In this document: positions 1 through 11,937 of the stretch, in pieces
Position numbering within the stretch: the stretch's first letter is position 1
How the letters are laid out: each line of letters begins with the position of its first letter
DNA from: Brachynemurus nebulosus
Taxonomy: Eukaryota; Arthropoda; Insecta; Neuroptera; Myrmeleontidae
Assembly: GCA_035578155.1 (NCBI GenBank)
Contig: JAPWDM010000001.1
Coordinates: forward strand, 163,343,498 to 163,407,497
Length of the DNA stretch: 64,000 nucleotides
Direction: 5' to 3'
Position numbers and translations under genes: made by a program
Notes under the pieces: generated by a model
What the model saw: only the letters and a program-made list of their open reading frames with translations
What the model was told of the DNA's origin: nothing
Database searches by the model: none

Positions 1-372
1 ACTAACCGACCGATTTTGAAAATTTTTTCACTCTTACAGAGCTAAACTATTTTAGATAAATATAGATTACGTTATGTAAAGTCTGCCAGGGTCCATCGGA
101 TCCAAAAGCGTCAAAAATAAACTAGCCGACCGATTTTGAAAATTTTTTCACTGTTGGGGAGCTAAGCTATTTTAGATACATATAGATTACGTTATGTAAG
201 GTCTGAAGTGTCAGTAGGACCTAAAAGTGTCAAAAATAAAATAACTGACCGATTTTGAAACCTTTTTACTATTACCGAGGTAAACTATTTTAGATAGGTA
301 CAAGTTGTGTTATCTGAGATCCACAACTGTCCTGCGGATGCAAATGCGGCGTAGAATGCTACACAACGGGTT

Positions 373-444
<72 letters not shown>

Positions 445-770
445 CATAAAGTACGCCTAGAATATACGGTCGAGCTGATTTTTTAATGAGGTCCGCCGGG
501 ATCTTGCAGATCCGAAAACGCTAGTAATAAGCTATCGAACCGATGCTAAAAAATTTCTCACTGCTAGAGAACTAAATTATTTTAGATGGATACAACTATG
601 CTGCACAAAATTCGTTCGGGTTCTTGGGTCCCCAAAAATACCAAAACTAATTACCCAACCGATTTTAAAAATTCTTTTACTCTTAGAAAGCTAAACTATT
701 TTAAATAGGTACAGGTCTTAGATGAGATCCGCCAGTGCCCAAGATTTGGAAATTCGCTATGTTATGCAGA
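1..770. repeat. ~120-bp satellite, degenerate tandem copies
   Basis: Units of about 120 bp recur, each with the core GACCGATTTTGAAAATTTTT, then TTCACT, a GAGCTAAACTATTTTAGATA motif, GTTATGTAAGGTC and a GGATCC-like end. Clear units begin near 1, 121 and 242; more diverged ones lie near 530 and 650. A (TA)n tract interrupts the series at 377-443. Related units lie at 50840-51280 on the same strand, and a single inverted copy lies at 13235-13325. There is no coding potential. It could be a true satellite or the repetitive body of a larger element. Confidence 0.8.
377..443. repeat. (TA)n microsatellite
   Basis: Uninterrupted TA dinucleotides over about 67 bp, lying inside the ~120-bp satellite. 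Isoleucine-tyrosine reading frames over such tracts are artefacts. Confidence 0.97.
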
Positions 771-1456
771 TGCTGCGACAGGGGTATTTAAATTAATATA
801 AATGGTTAATCATTATCACTTAATCATGCGCTATGTTATTCACTATATTTTACTATCAATTGCAACATCAGTTAAATACCCAATTAGAAGAAAACTGGTT
901 TGACGGACCGTTACTAAATTTTTCTTTACCTTATTAAGAGGTATCGGACATTTTTCGGATCAAACAACATCGTGTTTTGTATCTGCAGGTAGCTAGACGG
1001 ATAATATCCGTGTGTGAGTTGTATACACAAGTATGTTTTATCAAAATATCTATTCATTTTTATCCACATTGATCACTTCAAGTGCGATATACCTGAATAT
1101 ACAAAACACGAATGCTGTTTGATTCGAAAAATGTCCGATACCTGCTTATTAAAAAAACAAAAAAAATTACAGAATTCTTCACGACTTTTCAATTAAAAAT
1201 TTGGTGTTAAACATTAATTTGTTCACGCTTCATTCTTGATAAATTAATTTTTAGAAAAGTATTTAACAGATGGAATTGTATGCACTAATTTTGGCTTCTT
1301 TTAATACAAAAACACTTCCTACTTAGATTTTTTTGAACAGATACTTCTTAAATACTATTGAATTATGACAGAAGTTAACGTGAGGTTTAAGTTCTTTGTT
1401 AGGGTATTAGAGACTCCAAAAAGAGCTTACAACCCAGAAAGAACTAGACGGAACTT
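771..1456. other. Anonymous AT-rich spacer
   Basis: No gene or clear element seen. The last ~110 bp (from about 1345, motif ACTATTGAATTATG) matches 51285-51390, so this end belongs to the same composite repeat as the flanking satellite and minisatellite. Confidence 0.6.
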
Positions 1457-1649
1457 GGGTAGTAAGACCACAGTGATTATAGACCACTAGGTAGTAAAGT
1501 CATAGTGATTGTGGATCATTGAGTAGTAAGATTACAGTGATTATGGGCCACTGGGTAGTAAGGTCATCGTAATTATGGATAACTGGATAGTAAGGCCGTA
1601 GTGATTATAGACTACTGGATAGTAAAGTCATAGTGATTAAGGATCACTA
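1457..1649. repeat. 32-bp minisatellite, six copies
   Basis: Six head-to-tail units of exactly 32 bp, each opening with a GGGTAGTAAG-like motif, followed by a TCATAGTGATTATGGA core and ending CCACT. Three further units lie at 51391-51486, also just downstream of the ~120-bp satellite, so satellite plus minisatellite travel together as one composite repeat. Confidence 0.9.
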
Positions 1650-1740
1650 ATTTTGAATCTTTGTAACGTTTATGTGCAGTGGTTTTTTTAGTAACTTTTT
1701 TTTGCTATATTGATAAATAATTATATATCCCTCTTTTCAG

Positions 1741-1945
1741 ATAAAATTGATCATGAGTTTTCGTTAAAAAATTAAATAATTCTTATATGCGAAACAAATC
1801 GATCTTCTATTCTTTTCTAAAAATAAACTGCAAATTTAAAATTTACATAAATGCAATAATAAAAGAGATAAAGCCAAGAAAACGGAAATTATTTAAATTC
1901 AAAGTTACGAAGCATGGTTAAATTTAACTGAAATAGACCATATCA
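1741..1945 (+). repeat. Dispersed ~200-bp repeat, copy 1
   Basis: About 200 bp containing TGATCATGAG, AAATTAAATAATTC and AGAGATAAAGCCAAGAAAAC. It matches the reverse complement of 11385-11590 with moderate divergence. No ends were defined and no protein is encoded. Confidence 0.7.
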
Positions 1946-2712
1946 ATCCTTTATCAGCTACTGACCCTAACCCCTCCCTTTCGGAATGGGTCGGAATGGG
2001 ACAAAAAAAAATGTTTCTGCGACCTTTCTATTTTAGAGTCGTTTAGCAAGTGACGCCAATCTAACGTTTCGTACACAATCTGGCAATATTTGATTTAAAA
2101 ATAATTAAATCCATAACTCAAGTAGTTTAAGCAGATGCTGCAATTACGGAATTTCACCTTCCATAGAGGTTTGCACTGTTTATTATATACTGGACAAGGA
2201 TGTTTCAGGGAGCAGGTATTTCTAAAATGATAAAACTACTCATTAGAAGAAGGAAATATTAAACTGATATTATTTTATTAAGAATATTCTTCAAGTTTCT
2301 ACAATTTACTAACTAATTCAATATTTCTACATCAGGCTTCTGAAGAAGTAGTACATATATTATTACTTGTATTTAGTAACTTATTAGAAGGGGTACTTAT
2401 TTAAATAAAAACTGATCACTTTACTTGCAATACCATTCAAAATTTTACAAACTATATCTGAATGAATATAATGAATTGAAATTGGCAAATACTGTACGTA
2501 TATTAAATAGTTCGTTCTGTAGATTCAAATTTTGAAACGCCCAAGTTAATGACCTCGCCTTGTTAGTACGAATTCAAAATATATGAATATATCTACTATA
2601 TGTCGATATTAATTTTACATACATATATGAAAATAAAAGCATTGAAAGAACTTTAGTATAATGAACTATATTACCACTGATATATAATAAATGTAGGTAT
2701 ACCTATATAATA
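1946..2712. other. Anonymous AT-rich spacer
   Basis: Nothing recognisable seen on either strand: no long reading frame, tandem repeat or terminal inverted repeat. Confidence 0.5.
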
Positions 2713-2714
2713 TA

Positions 2715-3221
2715 CAGTTGATCCTTTTTTGAGCGGTAGATAGGAACCGCACAAAAAAGGGCAGAAAATATAATCAAAAATATCATAAATAGCTATAAAA
2801 AGTATAGTTCGATCCAGATTGTACACAAAAGTTTCATCGAAAAAACATAACTCAAAACGCTCAAAACTTAGAAATTTCCTTAGACGTTGCTTCTATAAAC
2901 AAAATAAAGCATTAATTTACACGCAGAAACATTTTATTTCAATTTTATAATATATTGAAAATTTTGAAAAATATATATTTGTAACAAAATTAAATTATGC
3001 ACTTATGTTCTTATGCAATTGATTTCTTATGTTCTTATGTATTGATTAAATGGTTAAAAGCCGTTAACAAGTATTTTTATCAAAGAAAATTATTATAGTA
3101 AATGCTCAAGTTTCTTATTGTTTCTTGATTTTGATTTATTTTATGCATTTTAATGGTCATTTTTTTAAAAATCGCATCAAAAAAATCGCACAAAAAGCAC
3201 CGCATAAAAAGAGTTCAGCTG
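2715..3221. mobile_element. Non-autonomous pogo/Tc1-type element (507 bp)
   Basis: The ends are imperfect inverted repeats: the left reads CAGTTGATCCTTTTTTGAGC and the right end reverse-complemented reads CAGCTGAACTCTTTTTATGC, about 14 of 20 matching. TA sits immediately outside both ends (2713-2714 and 3222-3223), as expected for the IS630-Tc1-mariner superfamily. The interior is non-coding. A second copy is split between 52396-52530 and 54826-54950, which supports a real family. Confidence 0.65.
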
Positions 3222-3228
3222 TATATGG

Positions 3229-3510
3229 AAAACTAATCATATTTTATGAAAATAAAAGTACAAAAAATAGAAAAAGTAAAAAAAAAAATAAATAAAAATA
3301 GAAATACGAATCCTTTTATTCGTCAATATCAGTGAGCGAGCGGTACTATATTTATCTGTCATATTTACCAACGTAGAACAAAATTTGCATACAACAGTCG
3401 AAATAATTGTACGTCTACGTAAAATAGTTTTAAATAATATAGGTAGAGATGCATTCATTACTATTGCTAAACTGATTTTGAAGATCTAGAGTGAAGGTAA
3501 ACTCCGCGTG
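3229..3510. other. Anonymous spacer
   Basis: AT-rich DNA between a small TIR element and a minisatellite. Overlapping short frames on the minus strand show no recognisable domain. Confidence 0.5.
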
Positions 3511-3640
3511 AGAGAGTAATGAAATCTGTAATGCGACAGTGTAATGACATCTGTAATGAAAGAGTGTAATGAAATCTGTAATCTGAGAGTGTAATGAAAT
3601 CTGTAATGGTCGAGAGTGAAAACGGTAATGTTTTGGCTGT
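3511..3640. repeat. ~30-bp minisatellite, about four copies
   Basis: Imperfect tandem units with the core GTAATGAAATCTGTAATG separated by GAGAGT-like spacers. Minus-strand reading frames across it are only translations of the repeat. Confidence 0.8.
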
Positions 3641-3708
3641 AGTAAAATTTGCAATGGTTTTAAGGTGAACAAACTTCAATGATTAGTTGATCAGCGCTAA
3701 ATGATTAA

Positions 3709-3823
3709 GGAGGCTCACCAGTCCAGAGATCGAAAAAAACAGGTTTTTTCACAGTTTTCTTTTAGATAAATTGGACAATGAAAACAAATAAAAAATTAAA
3801 TCTTCTTTATTAACTATTCATTC

Positions 3824-3904
<81 letters not shown>

Positions 3905-3905
3905 C

Positions 3906-3986
<81 letters not shown>

Positions 3987-4435
3987 AGTATCTAAATAAC
4001 AAGGTGCTTCCACTTGTGACAGGATTTTGAAGCTCAGAAGCATCTGAAAAAAAAGTAAAAAAATTATTAATCTATATGAGTATGGTTATTGCCGAAACCA
4101 GAATTACCAATTTTGCATGTATAGAAACAAAAGGGCGGCAGTTTAGAAAAAAGTTCTGAAATTTTACCATTTTTTTGAGATCAAAATGGTCATAAAATGG
4201 CCACATTTTGTCCAAAAATTCTGGTTGTGGTCTAGCCAATAGCGAAATGTGTTGTGAATATTTTGCCCAAATTTGAGCTAATTTGGATGAATAGATTTAG
4301 AGTAATCTTGTCACAGGTGTCGAAAAAAGTCATTTCGAGAAAAACGCGTTTCAAGTGATTTCTGATAAGTATAGCTATAAGAAAATGCAAAAACAAAAAC
4401 ATCGATGTTTGAAATTTTTGGACTAGTGAGCCCCC
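3709..4435. mobile_element. TIR element flanked by TTAA (727 bp)
   Basis: The left end GGAGGCTCACCAGTCC and the reverse-complemented right end GGGGGCTCACTAGTCC match at 14 of 16 positions. TTAA flanks both sides (3705-3708 and 4436-4439), which points to a piggyBac-type target duplication. However, the tips start GG rather than the usual CC, and a TA duplication of another superfamily is possible. The element holds a ~160-bp (TA)n tract and no transposase. Confidence 0.65.
3824..3982. repeat. Long (TA)n microsatellite
   Basis: About 160 bp of TA repeats with a few C or G interruptions, inside the TTAA-flanked element. Confidence 0.97.
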
Positions 4436-4439
4436 TTAA

Positions 4440-5639
4440 TATATTATTTTGTTCAAATTATTTAATTTATCCACAAAAAACAATTATTACAGAAAAACTT
4501 TTATTGAACAGAGACGGTTTCGAACGTTTGACCATCCTATTACGAGCCCAACAACTATACCACTAGACTAATGGAAATGTTACATACAGCAATATTTTTT
4601 AAGCTTATTAAGTATACTAGCTGCGTTAAAATTTTTTAGTAAGTTCGATTTTCATTTAGCAACTACTTTTGTAGAAACTGTAGTAGGAACGCTACGTTTA
4701 CACCAACCTCAACCAACAATGTATATAAATACTTATTTCAATTACTGTACTTTTTGAAGTATTGAACGTATTGAACGTTCTCAATAATATTACCTACCGC
4801 ATCGCATACATATTATATTAATGTATAGAAGATACTGATGACTGCATTATATTTAACAAATCATTTTAACAAATACTTACCTGTCATAAGCAGTTATGTA
4901 ACGGAATAATATTATTGAACGCTTCTCTCTCTCATTCCTCATTTCCCATTCCTCCGTCACTGCTACTGCCGTAAAGTAGCAGCTATGGGCTAGCGTTTAC
5001 ATATATTATGTTGTATTTGAACGTAGAAATGTGTAAGTACATACTATGTACAATGAATCCATACGAAATGTAATATTACAGTGTTGTAGTACATATAGTC
5101 AATATAGATACATATGTAGTATGTTTGCTGTCGCCATTTTTATTTACCGTCTATTGCCATTTTTTCCAATAATTTAAACGAAATCAGATTGCGCATTTAA
5201 AATATATGTCAGGTGGTTTTGACAAACCGTATAAATGATTTTCTTTTTAGCGACAGAAAAAAATTTTTTTTTTTTGAGAGAGAAAATTAAAATATGTTCA
5301 TTTTAATCTGAAATCGAATGTGGATTTAGTTCAGAAAATGTGAAAATGTGTATTTAAGAGTAACAGAAACTATAACTTTAATAATAATTTATTTTCATCC
5401 AGTCGTTTATAACAAAATTAATTAATTAAAAAATTTCACAGCGTTACCATCATTTTTCTAGATTAGTTTCCTAACCCTGCATTCAAAACCTAAACGAATT
5501 CCAAGAAGGCCAGTATTTAATCGTTAACAGTTAAACGGGGTAAGTTTTTTGAGAACTGCCATTCTTACTATGGCTAAACTATTCACTACGGCTAAATACT
5601 TAAATTCCAATAAAACTTAATCAAAAATCGTTCAAAATT
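4440..5639. other. Anonymous AT-rich spacer
   Basis: No gene seen. It holds one tRNA-like segment (4505-4575, listed separately) and otherwise low-complexity sequence. Confidence 0.5.
4505..4575 (-). other. tRNA-like sequence, probable SINE head or tRNA pseudogene
   Basis: On the minus strand a box A-like motif TAGTCTAGTGG is followed about 40 nt later by a box B-like CGTTCGAAACC, the spacing of an internal RNA polymerase III promoter. The anticodon stem does not pair well and no CCA-ready acceptor stem can be drawn, so this is not a functional tRNA. A tRNA-derived SINE fragment or a decayed tRNA copy is likely. Confidence 0.4.
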
Positions 5640-6125
5640 ATATTGCATATTTCTTCAAACTTCACTCAAAAGTTATTTTATTTTTTTTAGCGCATTTTCA
5701 AATAAAACCTTTTTCTTAAAAAAATTTTTTTTACTTTAATTTATTTTCTACTTTTTAATCTGATTACAGTTAATTTAAGGAAAAAATTAAAGAAGTAATT
5801 TTTTACCTATATTTTAATCGGTTAATTTACCCTAATCAGACATAACTATGGAAACAAAAAATTGCAATGTAAAATCAATGGACAATATTTGACAATTCGA
5901 AATGTCAACAAATTTCACAGGACTAAAAATCAACAATTTTGGTTTTGAGGCGATTTACGGCAATACTAATTATACAATATTGCATTGTCATCAAGGTTAG
6001 ACAGGTACTTATGCAAAATTAGAAACCTCTAGCTCTCTTAGAACCTGCCTAAATTTTGATTCCAAGATTTGATCTAAACCAACATACTAACATAGCAAGT
6101 TAAATAAAAGCTTTTAAAAACCATT
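5640..6125 (+). repeat. Dispersed ~490-bp repeat, copy 1
   Basis: It matches the reverse complement of 56910-57400 over most of its length. Shared landmarks are TTCACTCAAAAGTTATTTTA, ATCAGACATAACTAT, TTTCACAGGACTAAAAATC and CCAACATACTAACATAGCAA. It contains no reading frame. The partner copy also has one arm duplicated as a large hairpin (57290-57633). Confidence 0.8.
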
Positions 6126-9118
6126 GGGGCTATTAAAAAGTACTGCGTTCATTATATTCATTAAAAAATATTCGAATTAGTCGAAATCAAAAATATATTT
6201 CCATATAACCTCACAAAACTGGATTTCACTTTCACATGATCAATATAATTTTCATTATTGTAGAAAGTAAATGACAATGAAACGGTGGAAAGGAAGTCAA
6301 AATAAAAATAAAATTCATGGTCCCAACTATTTTAAAGTATTTTTATTAATTTTTACACAATAAACCATTATCATGTCTGTATTGTACTTACATATATATA
6401 GAGGGCTATAGATAGTTAAAATGTACATATTTGTGAAATAGACTATTGTAATTTTAATACATGTATGTATGTATAATATCGGTATCTACATTACCGCCAA
6501 TCATAAATTAAAACGGCGAAACGTGAACATTTTACAGGCGAATCATAAACAATGTGTCCATGTGCACATAACAACGCATTCGAGAGAGCCCGGTCCAGTC
6601 GGCCAGAGACTAATGTTTGTTGGAGATAGTACGCACCCGTTGTCTGGTAGTATCTGCTGCTATGGACACTGTTGTGGTAAATTTATTTATATTAGGCTAC
6701 AATAATCGGCAGTTTGCAAAATGTTTTCTATTTTGTTGGTTGCAAATTAAACTATATTTTATCAATATTTATTGAGAATAAAATTTTATTCGTAGCTATA
6801 GGTACAGTTATATGAGTTAAGAGGATTCGAAAAATTTAAGTTTGCAGTTTTACAAAACAGTGTATAAAAATTTTTAATAACTGTTTTAAGGTGCGTCGAT
6901 CACTACTGACAAATTTGGACAAATGAATTACTAAGTGTATTTAACACGTACACAAATGTATTGTGGGTGTATTAGTATAAAATGACATTTTTATAGCTTT
7001 TTTTCTATTTATTACAATAACTAACCGTCCAATATTAAATAAAATAGTTTTTTAATGATTCAAAAACATAAAAGAAAATAATTTTCAGTTTTTTAAATCT
7101 TAAAGTTGGTTTTTAATAACATAACTTACTTAAATACATACCACTGATTCACCTCTAATCATTCTTTGACATTTACTCGTACGTTAAAAATTCGAATTTT
7201 GAAAATTTATTTCTTCCAAACTACACGTCAGAAATTATTCAAAATCGTGTCAGTGAATACATCATATCTTTCTCTATAATATATTAAAATTTCAAATTCT
7301 AAACTTGGAAAATTTCAAGTGATCGATTCACCTTAATGGAGGAGTTCAAATAAAAAGCACCTTTTTTATTTATGATTATTTTGTTTGTTGAACTTTTTTT
7401 TCAAATTACGGAGGGTTTTAAATAGAAAATTTTGTTTTTGTAACATTCATTACTCTTCCCTGTGGGGGGAGGGGGCGTTTTTTAGCGTTTACAAAGAACA
7501 CCATATATCAAAAAGTAATGAATATTTTTTAAATATTTTTTCATTATTTTATTTCTAAAGGACCTGTCCATAAAGCCGAGTATGGGTTTCAGGAAATTTT
7601 AAAAATTAACTATAAAATTGTAATTCCAAACTTCTAAAAATTATAAAACCCAACTTTTTATTAAAAAAAAATGTTTAAAAATAGTTACAATTGTTCAAAT
7701 GAAAAAAGCATACTCCACTTTATGGGCAGTAAGTAAATTGTAAATTTCCGTCAATCTCACTTACAATTATATCACTCATAAAGACGTTGATTCCGTACAG
7801 TCTAATTTTTTCGTATACAGTTAGTAAAACATTTGTAATTTTTGGAAATTTTTTTGTGAGATCAATATGACTTTATTTTATTATTGAATCTTTTTCACCT
7901 TATTTGACGCGGCGTTACCAGATGTTGCCAGATTTTGAGTTAATAATTCACACAATTTTTTTATAACACTTTTTATAATCATTTTAAACAAATTTACCTG
8001 CTTCCTATACAAAATTTTATATTTTTGGCATCGTTTTGCATCGAAATATAGTAAATATACTTTATTTTCTACAAGAATACATGTATCTTACCGTCAATTA
8101 ATAATACATTTCCCAAGGTCGGCGAGAGGTAAGTCAGATAGGGCAGTTGCCCGGGAGTACGGGTTGTAAAAGAGGGCCCGGAACCTTTGCTAGGTGCCCG
8201 GACAAAGCGAAAAAGCTTTTTTTTGCTCGGCAACTGTTTTTGGGGACAAAGTGAAATTCTATTTGCTGTGCCCGAGGGCCCGTCATTTCCGGCATTTTTG
8301 GTCTGAAAGACAATATTTTTGTCTTTCAGAGGAATGTTTCTTTGACTACTGACAAAAATAGTCAAAAAAATATTTCTTTATTTCAAAAAAAAATTTTTAT
8401 TTTTATTTCAAAGAAATATTTTTTTTTAATTCGAAGAAACCAAGTGAAACCAAATGAAGAAGTTGAAGCCAATCTTTAATCTTTTCAATATGAAATTATT
8501 TTTAATAGGAAATCGAGTTATACAAAGATTTTTCGCAGTGAAATTGTGTTGTGGCGAACCGTCCTAGGGGGGATACCTGTATAATATAATTTTTACAGTT
8601 AATTAGTTCGAATATTTCGTGACTTGAAGGATAAATTCTAAATGTAATTCTTCCCACATTATTCATTAAAAATTAAGCTACAAGTACTATGCGTAACGAT
8701 CAATTCAATCAGATGGATCCTAAATAATTATTAGTTAACAAAAATACTGTCGATTTATATGAGGAAAAAGGAAAAATAAAAACTACATATACTATAATTA
8801 ATCTGCACAATTTTCTAAATAAACGGAGTGAAAATTTGTAAATTAATATTTTAAATATCCTCCCCACCCGTCAAAATAAAGAAAATATAAATACAAACTT
8901 TCTTATAATCCAATTAAAACCAATTTAAAATGGAAAAACTAATTCCAATACGTTTAACCAAAGTAAAAATACAATGAAAATTCACCCAAGTTAATTAAAT
9001 ATTTGATGATATGTTTTGATAACACAACTTCGGCAGTACGGACGACACCGAAATATAGGAACAGATATGTACACAGAACGATTAAAATACTATTTTAAAT
9101 AAAACAATATTATGGTAG
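6126..9118. other. Anonymous region, no supported gene
   Basis: AT-rich with two GC-richer islands. 6470-6700 carries a 78-codon plus-strand frame ending just before GTAAAT, so it could be an exon, but no domain is recognisable. 8085-8290 contains CCCGG/GGGCCC-rich sequence with a 98-codon minus-strand frame, more like a repeat than a gene. The rest shows nothing. Confidence 0.4.
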
Positions 9119-9120
9119 TA

Positions 9121-10071
9121 GGCTAAGTGCAGGAGAGATGCCGCGTCGGCAGAGATGCCGCATTAGCCATAGTTCGTCCGTTGATTGATAGAATGCGTTA
9201 TTAATGCATTATATGTTTAAAATAAGTGACTTATTTAAGCTGTATATGATAACATTTATGATTAGTCCATCAGTTTAGTAATAATTCAAATTTTTATTAT
9301 CGAAAAGTAAGTTTTTTAACATAATATTTTATCAAGCATTTAATTCATTAGAATTTAAGAATGTATATTACATTGTTTTAATGGAAATGAGTTTTGTTAT
9401 TAATTTAGGTATATTTTAAAAGTACTGTATAAAAATTTAGGTTGGGATTCCGCACTATGCTTGCTATAGCAACATGCGGCACCTATCCAACAAAAAGGAG
9501 AGATGCCGCATTTAAAGTTGGTATAGATGCCGCATCATATTACATGTTAAAAACATATACCTTGACTTATACCTTAATTAGACATTTTTTTTTTTGAACT
9601 GTAAATTATGCCACGTAAAGATAAAAGGTCCATTAATGGATCAGGAGGAGCTGTCATATTAGTGAATATAACGAAAGTAATCATGATTGCCTGTGTACTG
9701 AATATTTTGAAAAGTACTCAGAAACAAAAAAAATAGTTGACTGGTTAAGATGTATAAAGTGCCAAAAGTGGTTACATATGGCATGTATCATGTATGAAGA
9801 TGTGTGTAAAATGCAAAATTTTTAATATGAACTATGCGCCGTCTCACCTTCTTTGTTGCTCCCATAGGTGTGGGAGAGACGCCGCTTTGCAGGCTCTACA
9901 AAAGTGTTAATTATGAATCCTTTATGACTCAAAATTTAAAATTATTTATAGATAATTTTAAAAAACAATGTTTACATTTATTGTGTACCAAATTTCAAAT
10001 CAATTTTAAATGCATACTTGAAGAATTATCAAGTGTTTTTAAAATGTGCGGTATCTCTCCCGCATTCACCC
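9121..10071. mobile_element. Non-autonomous pogo-like element (951 bp)
   Basis: Terminal inverted repeats begin GGCTAAGTGCAGGAGAGATG on the left and GGGTGAATGCGGGAGAGATA on the right (reverse complement); about 19 of the first 24 positions match. TA flanks both sides (9119-9120, 10072-10073). The motif GAGATGCCGC recurs near both ends and inside, as expected of transposase binding sites. Remnants of a transposase start and a transposase end lie between, so this looks like an internal-deletion derivative of an autonomous pogo/jerky-type element. The pogo assignment rests on the TA target, the MPRK start and the C-terminal zinc-binding motif. Confidence 0.7.
9608..9825 (+). pseudogene. Remnant of pogo/jerky-type transposase (start plus C-terminal zinc finger)
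   Basis: An ATG at 9608 opens with MPRKDKRS, which resembles the basic start of pogo/jerky transposases. Its frame closes at about 9736, and a second frame (9679-9825) then gives a cysteine-histidine cluster: HDCLC, then a tryptophan, CIKC, QKWLH, MAC and a stop. Its spacing C-x-C...W...C-x2-C-x2-WxH-x2-C resembles the PHD-like zinc finger closing many insect jerky/pogo-like transposases. The helix-turn-helix and DDE core are absent, so the piece cannot be active. The frame change between the two parts and the missing middle fit internal deletion. Assignment is from motif pattern only. Confidence 0.5.
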
Positions 10072-10073
10072 TA

Positions 10074-11384
10074 CATACTAATACATTTCTATACATAGGC
10101 TTACACCATTTTCAGCAATTAAATTAAATCTTGATAACGTTTAATAGAAAATAAAGGTCCGAAAGAGCAGAGAAAAAAAAAACGATTTAACTTCAATAAA
10201 AAGGAATTATTAAGTCAACTACTTACCATCACCGTTTTATAACGCAATCTTAATGTATCATGTACAGTGTTGGAGAAAAATTTCAGAAAGATGCAAAATA
10301 TGCTAAAAATTTTGAAATAGTTGGAGTTGAAAAGCCCCATTATTTATAGCCATAAATAACTCCTGAAATAATGATCATAAAGAAGTTCTTAAGAAAAAGA
10401 AATCATAGGGAATAGTACGCGATAAAAATGTATGATACACTTTTTCACTTTATTTATTTACTTTTAACTTCCCATTGCAAGTTACTGTAATGGGTCCGAT
10501 TTTACGGATAACTAATTTGAACATATCTCTACGTTTCAAGATCACTAGAATCCGAATTCATGGTTTTTAGCGTGATGTTTGTGTGTGCGTTCGTTAGTTC
10601 TTTGGTCATTCGTTTGTGAATTTTTTTCGTCTCGCATATCTCGAGAACAAATGGTGATATCAACTCCGGACTAATTTCATTAGATTCGTAATTAAAAAAT
10701 GAATACCGAATAAAGTTTTCAGCAAATTCAGATTAGTGGTTTGTTTTTTGTGATAAAAAGACGGAATTAACTTTATTAACAAAACATAGATCATATAGAT
10801 TTGCTACCATATCTTTATTATATGAAAAACACGAAATAAGAAACTTTTTATGAAATATTTTCTGTCTCGCATATTTTCATTGAGGCCTATTTTTAAAAAA
10901 AATTATCATGCAAAAAAATTTCGCTACAACATCAAAAGTTAGACCGTTCGAGCTTAAAATATATTTTTTAAGTTACTATTCACTAGCAATAAGACGAAAA
11001 CTTTTGAAAAAATCAAAAATTTTCAAAATTATTAAAAGTGGTAAGAACACACCTTTAATAAATTTTAAATTTCTTCGGGTTCTTCAAGAGAGAAATAGTT
11101 ATGAAACCGAGTAACTAGATATTTTTCAATAAGTACACTTTTGTTTTAGAACTTTAGAAAAATTGAACTTTAGAAAAATTGAGAAAGATTTCCAGAACTC
11201 CATAAAAAGTAAGTAGTTACCTCTGAAACTTTCTGGATTCTAGATATTTTTAAGAGAGTGTGATTTAATTTTGGTTTACTTAAGATAGAAATAAACTATT
11301 TAAAACAGAATTTTTTTTTTTTTAAAATTCCTATCTTTATAAAATCATTAAAAAGAACTCCTGAAAATTATATGGCAATGTTTA
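10074..11384. other. Anonymous region, no supported gene
   Basis: No gene recognised. A stretch at about 10440-10740 (with CATTGCAAGTTACTGTAATG and TATCTCGAGAACAAATGG) has the look of a dispersed non-coding repeat, but no second copy was found here. A 68-codon frame at 10908-11114 has no recognisable motif. Confidence 0.4.
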
Positions 11385-11590
11385 TATGGTCCATTTCACT
11401 TAAATTTAACCATGATTTATCACTTATGAATTTAAATAATTTCTGTCTTTTTGGCTTTATCTCTTTCATTATTGCACTTACGTAAATTTTAAATTTGCAG
11501 TTTGTTTTCAGAAAAGAATAGAAGATTGATTTGTTTCGAATATATGAATTATTTAATTTTTTAACTATCACTCATGATCAATTGTATTTG
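11385..11590 (-). repeat. Dispersed ~200-bp repeat, copy 2
   Basis: Inverted counterpart of 1741-1945, sharing the GGCTTTATCTCTTTCATTAT and CTCATGATCA landmarks. A minus-strand frame across it is only the repeat read in one frame. Confidence 0.7.
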
Positions 11591-11774
11591 AAACAGGGTA
11601 TACTAAAAATTAATGTACGTACAAACGTAAGAATTTCCCTTAAAAATTGTAAGACATGAAAATGCTTATTTTTCTTTGAAAAATCCCTATTTTCTCTAAT
11701 CTTTATCAAAATCTTTTGTCCACAAACAAAGTTTTTGGCATTAAAAATACGTAAATGCTGAAAATATATTGATA

Positions 11775-11936
11775 CAGTCGACTCTCGTTAGTTCGAAACT
11801 CGAGGGACTCTTAAAATATTACGAATTCCTTAATTCGTAATATTTTTGTTTTTAATATATTTGTAGGAAACTCGTGATAACTTTGAATTATAGATAGGTT
11901 TAAACTATCACAGGTTTGAATTAACGAGAGTCGACA
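11775..11936. mobile_element. Small pogo-like MITE (~162 bp)
   Basis: Left end CAGTCGACTCTCGTTAGTTC and right end (reverse-complemented) CTGTCGACTCTCGTTAATTC match at 18 of 20 positions and are bordered by TA on each side. CAGTCGACTCTCGTTA is the style of pogo-group termini. The interior is non-coding. Confidence 0.75.
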
Positions 11937-11937
11937 G

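Noticed and set aside
3814..4002. Ile-Tyr repeat proteins here and at 45.7, 52.6 and 61.3 kb
   Set aside because: They are translations of (TA)n tracts.
6469..6705. 78-codon frame with a following GTAAAT, considered as a host exon
   Set aside because: No acceptor-side evidence, no recognisable domain and no neighbouring exon.
8069..8365. 98-codon minus-strand frame in a CCCGG-rich island, considered as a gene or hAT element
   Set aside because: No domain; the possible tips (CAAGGTCGGCG and CTAGGACGGTT) lack an 8-bp duplication.
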